This document shows positions 20,611 to 32,296 of a stretch of DNA of 64,000 bases, piece after piece. Within the stretch, counting starts at the first letter, position 1, and every line of letters starts with the position of its first letter. The stretch comes from Plantago major (Eukaryota > Streptophyta > Magnoliopsida > Lamiales > Plantaginaceae), in assembly GCA_026545765.1 (NCBI GenBank), contig CM048839.1, positions 64,095,187 to 64,159,186 on the forward strand. The letters are read 5' to 3'. The notes below the pieces were generated by a model. The model worked only from the letters and a program-made list of their open reading frames with translations. It made no database searches and was not told the DNA's origin. A program made the translations under genes and the position numbers.

Positions 20611-21391
20611 TGCAGACTTTAGCTAAGCACTGGCGCAATACTAACCTGGCTTAGTATTGTCACAATACTAGTTGTCTGTACACTGAACTTTCTATTTATG
20701 GATTTTGCATTACTCTACTTAAATATAGTTCCACGATTTTGGTTTAGTCTTAGCAGGTTTAACAGGTTCAGATGTCTTATGGAGAAGAACTCTTGGAGTT
20801 TGATTAATAGAAGACATTGAAGAAGGATAGGAATAAGAATCATAATCGAAGAAGGTTTCTACTTATCGAAGAAGGATTGTACTTGTATTCCTACGAGGAT
20901 TCTCGATGCATGAAAGATTGAGAAGAACTAGGAGAAGAACATGAGATTCATCCTAATCAAGACTTTCAATCAAGATAGAACTATTGTACTAGTTGGATTA
21001 ATATTCACAACTAAATATACTAGTCGATAGGTTCATAGATTCATAACAAGCTTTTATGCGTAAGATAGATATTATCTAGCAGCTTGATTTGCATCTCTTT
21101 GACTAAGCCTTTAGTTAGTCATCTCTCTCTTTGTTTGTGATAGATCTAGCATCGAATTGGTGGCCCGATTCAAGTGCTTAGTTGTTTGATATTCTAGATC
21201 ATAGGAATATTGTCTAGATATCTTTTTGTAAATCCGTTATATTTTATAGTGGATATTTCGCCTGTGGCTCGGCAGATTATTTATAATCTGCTAGAAATTA
21301 TTTGTGTCTTGTGTTCTTTACAATCCACTGTTTAGACTCTAAGATAGTTTATAGATATTGGTTTTGCGTATTGCTACAATACGTGTTTACA
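20611..21391 (+). mobile_element. LTR (781 bp) of a second, truncated LTR element
   Basis: Starts TGCAGACTTTAGC right after a polypurine tract and ends ACGTGTTTACA. The termini are imperfect inverted repeats (TGCAGAC / GTTTACA). It interrupts the gag remnant of element F at 21391/21392, which fixes its right border. The 5' part of the element is gone, and no matching left target duplication was found in the AT-rich flank. Family unknown; the TTAGGGGGAG-type 3' region suggests Ty1/copia. Confidence 0.55.
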
Positions 21392-21734
21392 ATATTTGTA
21401 TTTGGTACTAAGTCCAGCTCCATACAATTTCACTCTGTTAGGCAATTCATCCAAGTATGTGACTTGCCAAAGAGACACATAGGGAATATCTTGAGCCTCA
21501 ATTGATCATCCTCTACCCCTTTAGGTTTCTCTAATCCAGATATAAAATGCTCAATTTCCCTGAAGAAACCCATGACGTCCTAATTCTTGACTCCATAGAA
21601 TCTCAAAAGTTGTTGGATGGATTCTCCTTAACCTCGAGACCCCGCACATTAGATGGTGTGACTATGGTGGGACGATGCGCACCTTGCACTGGTAGGAGAA
21701 GTGTGTACATAGAAGGTTGCTCCGCTACAGCCAT
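21392..21734 (-). pseudogene. gag: Degenerate gag of Ty3/gypsy element F
   Basis: From the ATG at 21734 the frame reads MAVAEQPSMYTLLLPVQGAH and IVTPSNVRGLEVKENPSNNF, then stops. After frame changes come GVEDDQLRLKIFPM, FGKSHTWMNCLTE and GLSTKY. These match the retrotransposon gag of Athila/Tat elements: Asn-Asn-Phe before the matrix-like helix, then a D(D/E)..RL.LFP.SL..KA..WL block. It is cut at 21391 by another LTR. It sits where gag should start, just after the PBS and 5' leader. Confidence 0.7.
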
Positions 21735-21921
21735 ATCTTCGAACCTGTGTTACAAGACAGACACAACATCAGAACTACGCAAACATAAGTACCCATTAGC
21801 TAAAACACGTACTCACAAACAAAGAAACACAAAGATAATGAAGGAAAAAGAAATAACAATAAATAACAGAAACAAAACACTATAAATTATAATTCGTAAA
21901 CTTGACAAAGGAGTTAAGTCC

Positions 21922-21942
21922 CCAACAGCGGCGCCAAAAACT
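21922..21942 (-). other. Primer binding site of element F (tRNA-Asp type)
   Basis: On the - strand the LTR end CATCA is followed by AGTTTTTGGCGCCGCTGTTG and GGG. This resembles the Athila/Tat PBS TGGCGCCGTTGCCGGGGA, complementary to tRNA-Asp(GUC), with two or three mismatches. It sets the boundary and orientation of the F 5' LTR. Confidence 0.75.
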
Positions 21943-23457
21943 TGATGTGTCAAATCAGAGTTTTCAATTTGTTTAAGCCAAGAGTTAATTCTCAACACTA
22001 CGAAAACTTGTAGTGCAGTGAAGTTAACCCCGAGGTTTGGTCTCTAAGGACTTAACTAGGTTGAGTTGCGTTTACGAATAGTAATAACAGTACGGGAAGC
22101 AGTAAAAATTGGTTTGCTTCGGTAGCAGAATGATAATCTAACAACGATGTAGACTAACTAGAAAATAGATTAACTTGTGAAACGAATATAGGAGAGGGGA
22201 TTATGGTGAGGTGACAGAATTCAAGCTAGCTAGCAGGAAAACATGCAACAATAACGATGTCGATTTACTCTAGTTATCACTGCGATACGTCCTAATGATT
22301 ATTACACTGCTCTAGCTCTCTAGGCAGACACCTTATATAAGATAAGGTACGAATGACTATGACAATGAGCTAACTTATTCTGTTCTACAAAACATATAGC
22401 ATTAGTGAAGGCGTCAATTTCACGAAGCTACAACTAATAAGCTAATGTAGTTATGTGTTTGCTACGAACGTTTGGATTATGCAATCTCTAGACGTTTTGG
22501 TGTGAAATCGGATTGCATAGTCCTTTGATGATTTTGGGGGTAAAAACACAATTTACATAACTGCATCGGCATTTAATCAAAATGGCACAGAGTAAATCGC
22601 ACATTACATGTTATTGAATTGCATAAACCCTAACTAGCATGCATTGAATCCATCACCACCCCATAATTGGGTGTTTAGCTACTCATGATATGCATAGACA
22701 TAATCAATATCATATACGAACACATAATAAACATAATCAATAATTAAATACCAAGAATCAATAGTTGATACATATTTTACTAAATTGTGTCACAAACCCT
22801 AGGTAAATACTAAAGAATCTTGAATTCAATCAGTAGAAAGAGTATGAATATGCTCCCAAACAAATATCAATCGATGATTACAAGAAAGAACGGTTCAATT
22901 ACCTCCAGTAATAGGTAGGTAATTACCTTGGAAAAGTTCTAGGTTGAGAGCAAAAATATGTAAAGAAAATTATCAATACAATTCTATCTTGTTCTAACTA
23001 ATAGAAAACTGGAAGAAACGAATTACACGAACTGGAACATTACTGGCATTACACAACTATGACGCTGTGCATGACGGTCAAGGCCGCCACTATGTCATTG
23101 GCGTATGCAACCTACTTAAAGCGCGCCAATACTTACGAGGCGCTGGCATGCTTATGAGGTACTGGCGGCGTGTACTATTGTCAGCCCCGATCCTCACTTT
23201 GACTCCAACTTTTGTATTTTTGGCCTTCCCGCTCCACTTGTAACATCCGTTCGTGGCATTGGAACTCCATATCCTGTAAATGCATATAAAATGCATCATT
23301 TTGCCTCCAATTAACGCAGTTTGGCCAAATACCTACAAAACACACAATGAACAAAAAACAAGTAAAAATACTCTAGGAAAACTATAAAAACTATACATAA
23401 GGACGACAATAAGATAGTAAAAAAGACCAAATGAGACGGTGTAAAACCGACTCATCA
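21943..23457 (-). mobile_element. 5' LTR of Ty3/gypsy element F
   Basis: 1515 bp, TGATGTGTCAAATC to ACCGACTCATCA on the + strand, with TGATG/CATCA inverted ends. The PBS sits at its left border and unrelated Tat-type coding sequence at its right. It is the reference for the broken 3' LTR at 3339-3683 and 18911-19485. No coding potential; small frames inside are chance. Confidence 0.75.
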
Positions 23458-23703
23458 ATCTTTAAGCTCAGGCTTTACCGTTTGCCTACTGTGGCACTTT
23501 TCCGCAGAGTATGAGACACCACTGATCTCTAACACCCCCCCCCCCCCAGAGATGACCTTGATTACCTTCTTGGTCTGAGGGGGCTCAGGTGGATCAGCGC
23601 CCTGCAGACTGGCTAGGGTCTTTTTATCTTTGTCAGAGAGGTACTCCGTCAAGTGTCCTATCTTCAGAAGGTCGGCTACCTCTAATCGCAAAGAGATGCA
23701 CTC
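23458..23703 (-). pseudogene. Tat-lineage Ty3/gypsy gag-protease fragment
   Basis: The frame reads LRLEVADLLKIGHLTEYLSD, KDKKTL, then a Pro-rich stretch, KKVIKVISGGGG and ISGVSYSAEKCHSRQ. This is the segment between gag and protease typical of Tat/Ogre-type Ty3/gypsy elements (LKxGHLTEFLSDK... VINVISGG...ISGVSYSAAKR). A 15-base C run (from 23530 on) encodes the Gly tract and may be misread. The fragment was split by the solo LTR at 23704-26114; its other side is 26120-26133. No start or catalytic site remains. Confidence 0.75.
23699..23703. other. Target site duplication, left copy
   Basis: CACTC, repeated exactly at 26115-26119 on the other side of the solo LTR. Confidence 0.85.
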
Positions 23704-26114
23704 TGTAACGCCCCGACTTTTGAGTTTTTAAAAGGAGTAAATTTCAGTCGGGACGTCGGGCGAAATCAGAGCCGAAACGTTTAGTGAAACATGTAAAGAT
23801 AAAGACAATCTTTCATGTCACAGTTGTTGGAACAAAATATACTTTATTTCAGTGAATAAAACCACATGATTTCCAACATTCTTGTCTTTAAAAGATAAAC
23901 AATATAACAGGAAACGACATGAGTTTTTGAAAAAAAAAATATAACAGGAAACGACATATGTTTTTGAAAAAGACAAAAAGACATTATTTTCATTGACAAA
24001 AATCCCAAATCCCAACCACTCTCTTAGTTCGCTGAGTTTATCGGTTGTTCATTCTTCGCGGCCATCTCACCTACAAGGAAGGGAATAAAAGCAGTGTGAG
24101 AAAAACCTCAATGAGTGTTCAAAGATTTTCGTGTGAAGTTTTCATTAAAATCATAACAATAAAAATCAAGAACTTAAAATCCAATATACTTTCAATAACG
24201 TATACTTCTCAGAAAAAACATTATTTCATGCCGTCCTTATAACCCTGCCATGGTACAGGGGTGAAATTCTACGACCCAACTAAATCAGTGAAAGCTTCTA
24301 TCACTCGATTTAAAGGGAATGGGCAAAGGAAACCGACAAGTAGCTCGCCAGACACAACTGACCAAACTACAAGCCAATTAACCTGAACCAAACGTACGTA
24401 TCTTTCTTGAACCGTCAATCAAAATAAAATAATAATCATGTATATAAAATAAAAAATATATATATCTTTCAAAATCAGCGGAAGCATGCTAAAACTCTTT
24501 CGTGATTTGGTTTTATGCAATAGAACATGCATTTTGGCAACCATGCATTACTTATATATAAGTTGAAAACATATTAAAATACCTTCCAGGTTTTTAAAAT
24601 AATAGATATATATAGTTTTGTAGAACACTCACATTTGAAGGTTAGGAAGAGCAAGAATTATGAAAGTACTTGCAAGAAGAACAATTTACAAACTTGAAAG
24701 AAAAAGATAATAGTACTTGGAGACTTTTTTGAAGAAAATGTCCAAAAAGTTTTTGGACAAATGAGGGCTGGAAAAAGAGGGTATTTATAGGGTGGATTGA
24801 GTGAAGATCAAAGGGTTGAAGAGCTAAAAATAAATGGCAATTTAAATGGCTTAAATTGCACTTAAAATTCATTTTAAAACCAACAATAAAGGTGCAAAAT
24901 TAAGAGAGACCTTTCACATTTTTTTCCAAACATTTAAAAACAATAACTAATGATAAATTATCATATTTTACTTGGAAAAAAGCTCAAAAACGTTTTTGGC
25001 ATGACTTAGGGTCATTTGTACACAAAAATAAAATGTGACACACCAACAAAATGCAACAATTAGAGGAATTAAATTGAACTCACAATCACACATGCATATG
25101 CAACAATTAAACTTAAAATATTGAACATGCGTAGGCAATATTACACTTAGACATGCATAAGTAACATAAAAGAGAAACGAAAAGAAAATCAGAACGTTGA
25201 TCGAAACATAGCTGAAACATAGCATGTGACATTCGACATTACGAGCGACCTTTCGTATCGTAACATGAAAAAGAAAGAAAAATATTTCATTCATTAAAGA
25301 AACCTCAAGTTACCAAACTCTTGTATTTTGAAATATATGAATATAAAATAACACTTTAATTTCTAAACATTAAGAGAGCCCCACACACATAAGACATGCA
25401 TGTACATTACATAATTCAAAAGTTACTCTTCACATTATAAATCAATCAAAGAACATATATAATTAGCTTGTATTGAATTAGTTAATTAAAAGGAAGACTC
25501 TTCACATAAATCATCAATAAAGCACATACATAAAGACTCATATTTAAATAAGATAATTAAAAAGACTCTTAGACTTCTTCTAACTTAACTAATATTAATA
25601 TAACATATAATGAACTCACATGAAGGCAATTGAAGTTAATCTTTAAATCTAATCAAGCCACACAAATAATGACATACATTAAAATACATAATTAAAATAG
25701 CACTCTTCACATTATACATCATTCAAAGCAAACAAATAAAGTACTGAATTAAGCTAGACAACTAAAAAGAAGTCTTGGCACATTAGTCATTCATAAAAAT
25801 AAATTTAAGAGATGACTACTAAATTATTTTCAAATAATTACACCAACAAATTAAAGGATAAAATAATCAATTTTTTAAGTAGGAAAAATACACCAAAAAT
25901 AATTTCTTTTCTTTAAAGAAAGTACAAAATAAATAACCACACATATTACAAACTGACAAGTTATATTGACTTCTAAAACAAATAAAGAACTTTTAATACA
26001 AACTTCACCAACATACTAAAATAATTCTAATATACTTCTGGACAAATAAAGTAACACTAATAAATCATGCAAGGATAAAAAGTACTAAGGTATGTCAAAA
26101 TCTGGGGTGTCACA
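23704..26114 (-). mobile_element. Solo LTR (2.4 kb), Ty3/gypsy type
   Basis: + strand ends are TGTAACGCCCCGAC and ATCTGGGGTGTCACA; read on the - strand it is TGTGACACCCCAGATTTTG to GGGGCGTTACA, the end style of many plant chromovirus LTRs. A perfect 5 bp duplication (CACTC) borders it, and no PBS, PPT or coding sequence is inside. So this is a solo LTR formed by LTR-LTR recombination. The inside is A/T-rich, with direct repeats of a CTCTTCACATTAT-like phrase in 25420-25800. Confidence 0.85.
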
Positions 26115-26133
26115 CACTCTGCAGTTGCATGCC

Positions 26134-28635
26134 TGACGTGCACTTGAGAATTTGAATGCATTGTAGTACCTGTAACTCTCAATTACAATTAAAGATTAAA
26201 TTTATAACTGATGGAAGCTCACAAACACATAGCAATAGTGGTAAGTTAACTTGAGATGACGTTCTCCAGACACTTAGCATAGGAGCAAACAAGTAACGTT
26301 TTGATTTCGCGAGCAGACAACATACAGATTAAAGTAAACAGATTGTATGTAAACAGAAGATTGAATCACAATTAAACCCTAATTCTATGATGGAATCGAT
26401 GATGGTGATTGATGTAAAGGATCCCGACCTAGTTCTATTATGCTATTCCTAACTACTTAGAATCAAACAACGTACTAGCCGTCTACAGGCAGCAAGGAAA
26501 CATGCCAAAAGTATCAAGTCGCAGTTAATCCAGACACCTTCACTTATACCAACAACGTGTTGTGTCACTCAACACACTATCTCATCACATTTTCAGACAA
26601 ATCACATAGGATGATGTAAAGTCCGCTACTGTGTCGTAGTTAGTAAGGATTTCCCACGTAGAGAGTCGGACGAATAAAGAACAAGTACGAAATTACGTTT
26701 TAAAACTAATTCATTAATATAACATGGCATATAAAGAAACAGCAATAATAGAGTTTTGGCGGTTCGCCTTTACAAAAGAAAATTAGCTACTCATAGTATT
26801 CTTCTATTAGACGGTAATCAAAAACTCCTAGAACTAGAAAAAGAAGAAATCAAAATCCAGAAAAAGAAGAAAGATAAAAGAGAAGCTTAGTCTTTGTTGT
26901 CTTCGTGCAACTTCTAGGGTTTCCTTATCCTTATGCTCCTCGATTCATGTGTGATGTCGATCCGTAGTGTGCAACGGGTTTAGGGTTTCACTTCCCCGAG
27001 GACTGGTTGCGTGACGGCCAGTTGTCTTCCCAGGTGATGGTGGATTCTTAGACCCCAAGGGTCTTATTTATACTGTAAGAAGAAGGTTCTAGATGTCCAT
27101 GGTCAGCAAGAAAGGTTAAAAGGCGGGTTGAGGCCCCATGCACGGAAAAAGCCCGTCTGTCCAAGTGTTAGTCGCCTTTTCCAAGCTAATTTCGCACTAT
27201 AAAACTTCGCTTTCTTGGAAAGTGATAAGCCAAAATATTTTTTTAATTTTCAATAAGCTTTCCATCGATAGCTCCTGAGCCTCAATCGGACTTCCAGAAC
27301 TCCGTGTACAGCTAAAACAGTGCATCTTGGTCGATTTCTGTCGGGTTATATCTGCAGGTTTTCTTCGTTCTTCGATTTCGAGCTTCGTAACCTTGTTATC
27401 TTGAAAAGTGTCCTTCTTCAGCATTTCATGTTTTTTTGAGATCTTCGCAACGGTAGGTAGCACAACATAATCGTACTTCTCTAGCTCCAATTAGAATTGT
27501 CATGTTTCCTTATTTCCCTCGATTTCTCCTAAATATGACGTTTTGATACCAGAAATCGTGCAATTCCTCGAAAATGCAATCAAGCCCTACAAAATACACA
27601 AGTTGGTAATTGGCCATAATATGATGCAAATATTAAATCTTGGGCAAAAAACGTGGGTCTAAAAGCATGCAAAATCGCACATTTCATTGTCACATCACAC
27701 CCCAAACCAGTTTCTTGCTCATCCCTAATCAAGGCAATAAGGATAAATAAGAAGTGACTATGAAATGAGTAAAGGGCATAAACCACAACATATATAAGAA
27801 GCTAGTTTCTAGGGTTTCGAACTCCACTGACTCACTTAGTTTCAACTCCGACCTCTATGACTCCACAACAAACAAATAACAAGCAAGCATCACTTACTAC
27901 AGCCAGCAGTTACAAAAGTTACCCAATGTCCTTCAAGGCGTACTTCAAGATCATGACCTCGTGGTAATGTTATGCAATCCTTCTCCCAAAAGTCAATGCA
28001 CAAATCAAAGTAGTACTCGGGTTGGCTTGGTAAGTAAAATAGGTAAGATAATATAGAGCAGTGTTTGGCTAAGCATCATTAAAAGATGAGCAAGGCAGAA
28101 CAAAATGTATTTCAGGGGGACTTATCCTTCCAGACACTAAGTTCCTTCTTTCAACTTCGTCTTCTCTCAATGATAAATCTTAAACTTCTCCTTCATCATC
28201 ATAACTACTTCATTTGTTGCTTCACACATAGACTACTTGCTCCTTTATTTTATATTTTTCTTTTGACATACTATTTTTCCAGTTGTTTTATCGACCAGAT
28301 GCTTTTGTTGTCTATCATTGGGCTCTTTTAGTCTCTACAATTTTTGGTAGTGTCTGTTTCACCGAATTCCACACTTTTTTGCGTGCTGGTTTGGTATACA
28401 TGCCATCAACCCTCACAGACATGTAGCTTTTTAGGGACACGCCGGTATGTGGGTCAGATTCGTAATATGACCAACACGAAAACGGTGATCACAAGGACCA
28501 CAGATCCACTCCGAGACTTTTTTACCTTTGCTTTTTTCGGTACTTTCTTTTCTATTTTTTCTGGAGCAAGAGCTAGCGATTTTTAGCACCGGTAATACAA
28601 AAGTAGCGCCAATAAGGTTACCTTTCGATGATGTT
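26134..28635 (-). mobile_element. 3' LTR of Ty3/gypsy element D (main part)
   Basis: Homologous to the G1 LTR in reverse orientation. The + strand start is TGACGTGCACTTGAGAATTTG, and it reaches GTTACCTTTCGATGATGTT where element B is inserted; the last 14 bp are 43773-43786. Total about 2.5 kb. TATA box at 27065-27072 (- strand). No genes; frames within it are chance. Confidence 0.8.
27065..27072 (-). promoter_or_regulatory. TATA box of the D LTR promoter
   Basis: TATAAATA on the - strand followed by AGACCCTTGGGGTC, the same arrangement as in G1. Confidence 0.6.
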
Positions 28636-29334
28636 TGTTAGGAATATCTGTTTAGATTTTGATCAGCAACCTAATGACTTATCTTAGCTCAGAAAGGTGG
28701 TTAGTACTCTTGGTTCACTTGAACACTGTAAAAGAGGAAACTCACTAAGTATGATAGTCTAGCAAATCTTGTATAGGATGTTAGGTCTCGAAATGTAATT
28801 TTTATTTTTTGAAGAAGACCAAGAAGAAGACATCCAACAGGAAAAGTTCAACAATTTTGAAGACTTGAAGACTGCACAAGATTGCTGAAGACATAGGTTT
28901 CTCAGATACCTATGACTAGATATCTTGAAGACACAAGCGTTTTTAAATAAACAGTGTTGCAAAAGATATCTGAGAAATAAGAGGTTTCTGAAACGAGGAA
29001 AGTGCCCACAGATATCTACACTCAGATACCTTGGACATAAATTATGTTTCTGAAAAGAAATATATTATAACAAGTTGCTTCAGCAAATGGTATCTGGAGT
29101 TGTGATAATCTCTGGAAAAGGACGTGCAAAGCTCCAGAAAGCGTGCATAGTTCCGTTGACACTACAGGACAAAGTATAGTACAGTGCATTAAATGCGCGG
29201 ACAGAAATGTCTGAACAAAAATGGTAGTTTCTGAAAAATAAGACAAACCTGCTACAGTACTATACTCAGATATCAATAGTTTGAAATTGAGTTAAGCCAA
29301 ACAGATACTATTCAAACGGCACTCAAATTCATCT

Positions 29335-29343
29335 ATAAATATC
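29335..29343 (+). promoter_or_regulatory. TATA box of element B 5' LTR
   Basis: TATAAATAT in CATCTATAAATATCAACACTT, at the same position relative to the downstream ACTTAGAC(T)GCTTGAG as TATATATA in the A LTRs. GCATTAAATGCGCG lies about 135 bp upstream. Confidence 0.65.
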
Positions 29344-29724
29344 AACACTTAGACTGCTTGAGAAAACACCTTAGAATACCTTAGAACACACAGAACTTAA
29401 ACTCTCACACAAGCTCTCTCAAGCAAACTACTTATCTTCAAGCTTTATGTTGCGACCAGAGCTCTTGATTCTAAGCAGCACTAAAGTTCTAAGTGTCCTG
29501 ATCCTTAACAAGCATTGTTATTTGTGAAAGAGTTGAACTAAGATTTCAAATCTGAGTTTCATTCTCTTGAACACTTATCATAGACCTGGGTCAGTAAAGA
29601 ACAAGTACCATACATTGCAAAGTGTATTAAGTATACTTGATTCATAGAGCTATCTAAATAACTGAATAAATTATTAAAGAAGCTCACCTGACAAACTACT
29701 TAAACCAACACCTTAATCAGCGTG

Positions 29725-29876
29725 GAGTACAGGAAGTACTTAGTTTGGGAAACTAAGGAATAACTCCAAGGTTACTGAGCACAGGAAGTACTTAGTTTGG
29801 GAAGCTAAGGAATAGCTCAAAAAGTTTTCCAGAGTACAGGAAGTACTTGGCTGTGAAAGCCGAGGAATAACTCAGG
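29725..29876 (+). repeat. Tandem array of three hairpin units in the LTR leader
   Basis: Units start at 29725, 29777 and 29832 (period 52-55 bp). Each has GAGTACAGGAAGTACTT, an inverted core such as CTTAGTTTGGGAAACTAAG, and GGAATAACTC. Matching arrays lie at 43239-43388, 47815-47957, 4036-4170, 17840-17970 and 63742-63850. The loop and stem bases vary between units (TTAGTTTGGGAAACTAA, TTGGCTGTGAAAGCCGA), in part with pairing kept. Confidence 0.75.
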
Positions 29877-30266
29877 GGAACACTTGGTTGGGAACCTAGT
29901 GTATTTAGGAATCGAGAGAAGATACTTGTAAGGTCACCTCAATTATCTGTCTTAGTGGATTCTAGGTCTGAGAAAGGCCGAAGTGGATTAGTTAAAGGAT
30001 TACGCCACCTTCAATACCACTATAAAAAGACTTGAGTTATTTACTTTCTGCAGTTTATTACTTGCTTTATTTATCTTGCAAAGTATTTACACTTATCTTG
30101 CTGAGCACGTGCACTTATCACAGAAAATTCTTCCGCTCTCTGAAATTAAGTATCAGATATCTTCACAGATATCTGAGAAACTGTGTTTATCGACAAAAGT
30201 TTTAAAATACTAATCACCCCCCCCCCCCCTCTAGTCTTTTACTTTGCCGTTATCTGGACCAACAAG

Positions 30267-30278
30267 TGGTATCAGAGC
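30267..30278 (+). other. Primer binding site (initiator tRNA-Met), element B
   Basis: TGGTATCAGAGC, two bases after the LTR end, complementary to initiator tRNA-Met. Confidence 0.9.
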
Positions 30279-30324
30279 AGGAGGTTTCCAAGCCTTCTGC
30301 ACTGAACCTAGATCCCAGATAAGT

Positions 30325-31085
30325 GCAGAGAGCTCTGGACATCGGAAGATGCCAAGAGAAATCGACTGGATGGCCAGGCTCGTAATATCATCATACGTTC
30401 TACTCTAGAGCACATACAAGTAAATCAGGTGCAAAACGGCGAAGTGGCCTCGCAACCGATTGAAGAAATCATGCTTGCATCGAGAAAACAAAAGAAAATA
30501 AGTTCGAAGTTTTGACGCTCACATTCCAACAATTTAAACAAGGTCCCACAGAGACTCTTGAAGAACTAGATTTCGCCATAACACTTATGAGTGACATGGC
30601 TGCACTTGGTGAGAGTAATAGATATACCCAGTCAAAAAAGATTAAGACTATTGTGAGAAGTCTAAATCATAACTGGGAGCACACAATGTTTTTCTACTTT
30701 AACCAAGGAATGCCAGATATCACTCCTGTGGAACTTTTCTCTCACCTTGCCACTGTTGACTACGAGACAACTCAAAGAGAACAAACAACTGAGAAGTTGC
30801 AGAATGTTGCTCTAGTTGCTCAAGGAACATCTAAAAAGAAGAAATGCAAGGAGGTGATTGAGGATGCTCTTGCTGTAAAGCAAATGGGAAAATATGTTAG
30901 TCGAGAAATTGAGAGAAAAAAAGCCAAAGAGAAGCTGAAAAAGCATCTAGGCTCAAACTATCACCAGTACAAAAATATACAAAGCTCAACAATGCTTACC
31001 GTAGAAGCATCAAGCATCAAGGGCGTAAATCGAAAATGATATATGTTTCTATTGTCAGAAACCTGGTCATTTCAAGAAGGATTGC
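30325..31085 (+). pseudogene. gag: Gag of element B, N-terminus deleted
   Basis: The leader is joined directly to sequence matching A from RELWTSEEAK onward, so about 95 N-terminal codons and the start are missing. The open part 30512-31039 holds FKQGPTETLEELD, LMSDMAALGESNRY, SLNHNWEHTMFFYFNQGMPD and KHLGSNYHQYKN. A frame change at about 31035 precedes the CCHC knuckle CFYCQKPGHFKKDC at 31044-31085. B keeps FSHLATV where A is frameshifted. Confidence 0.75.
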
Positions 31086-32281
31086 CCGCTTCAACAAACT
31101 AAAGACAGTGACAAGAAAGATGTAAGAATCTTCAAAAGAAGTCAGAGATCTATGCTCACTGAAGAAAAGAAAAAGATTCAAATCCAACTGGATGCTCTAG
31201 ATATTGAGTCTGATTCTGAGGATGAGGATTCAGATGATTCCACACCCTTCACGTAAATGTACGGTGTTTCTCATGAAGTAATTGACTTTGGTCAAAAGAA
31301 GAAAGAAGTGTGGAATGGTCAAGAAATCTTTCCAGATATCTCCAACATTGAACCTTGTCTAATGTCTTGTGAGGTAACACATCCTTCCTGTTATTCTTAT
31401 TAAAGTGATGAAGAATGAATCAAAGATCTGGAAAATCTCAGAAAAGAACTTGATCTCTACTAAGAGAATTTCTAATGGTCCGAGCTAGAGCCAAATTTTG
31501 AAGAAGAAAAGAATTCTCAGAAAGGAAAATTCTCAAATAATCAAGATATCCGAGAAAAGGATGTCAAAATGCATTTCTCAAGGCTCGTATCCGAGACCGA
31601 AAAGTCACATAAAGAAGCAATGGCCAATCTTCGTAAGAAATGTGAAGATCTTCTTTTCGATAATAAGGAACTCAAAAGAAAGAACTATCTTTTCAATCTT
31701 ATGCCAAAGTTAGTGACACTCATCAAGTACAATCTTATTTAAGAGATCCTTCAAAAGAGAGGACTTCAATGACACACACATGCATGCCCACCACTCAATA
31801 AGAGTAATGAAGGATGAACATTTGTCAGTACTCAGCAAGGCTACTGAGAAGAGATCTCAGATAGCACCAGGTGCTCGGAATGGTATTGGCTATAAAGCCA
31901 TCGGGAAACAACTTGCTCGTGAGTACAAACAAGAGCAAGAACGATGGTTAAAGGCTAGAATTGCTCACAAAGAATTATCGGCGGAAGATGAATCAAGCCA
32001 CCAAACTCCGAATGCCGTGGCTAGAAGAAATCGCTAGGAAAGCTAAGTTTGTCGAGAAGCGCATCGTAAACCCGATGTATCTGAAAGCACCAAATGGAGC
32101 ACCAAGGCACACACCAAGGAAGAAAATAGTTCTTAATGACAATGAAACTAATCATTTAACTAGAATTCCTCCTTATGTTCCTATTAGACAAAAGAATGTT
32201 CCTAAGAAATTCATTCAAAAATGGATTCCTACTGGAAGATTCTTTAGTCCAGATGATTCCATTGTTGGTATGAGAACCTAA
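31086..32281 (+). pseudogene. gag: Gag C-terminal tail and linker of element B
   Basis: Highly broken counterpart of the A and C gag tail. Recognisable are EEKKKIQIQLDALDIES with an acidic run (31150-31230), VIDFGQKKKEVW, LRDPSKER (about 31740), and ARNGIGYKAIGKQLAREYKQ (about 31875). Frame 31961-32281 holds RKAKFVEKRIVNPMYLKAP and KFIQKWIPTGRFFSPDDSIV, the linker directly before the protease. The coiled-coil part is scrambled by frameshifts. Confidence 0.6.
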
Positions 32282-32296
32282 TCTTGCTTTCGCTTT

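Larger units (their letters stand above)
28636..30264 (+). repeat. 5' LTR of element B
   Basis: 1629 bp, TGTTAGGAATATCTG to TATCTGGACCAACA. It contains a TATA box, a triple repeat of hairpin units, several AGATATC motifs and a C tract near 30216-30229. It aligns with 42154-43772, with few differences. Confidence 0.9.

Noticed and set aside
23530-23545. C tract as a regulatory element
   Set aside because: Simple homopolymer in a Gly-encoding stretch of a dead fragment; length is likely unreliable.
24968-25294. Hydrophobic 108-codon frame on the - strand
   Set aside because: Lies inside the solo LTR, no homology to any known protein seen, composition follows A/T richness.
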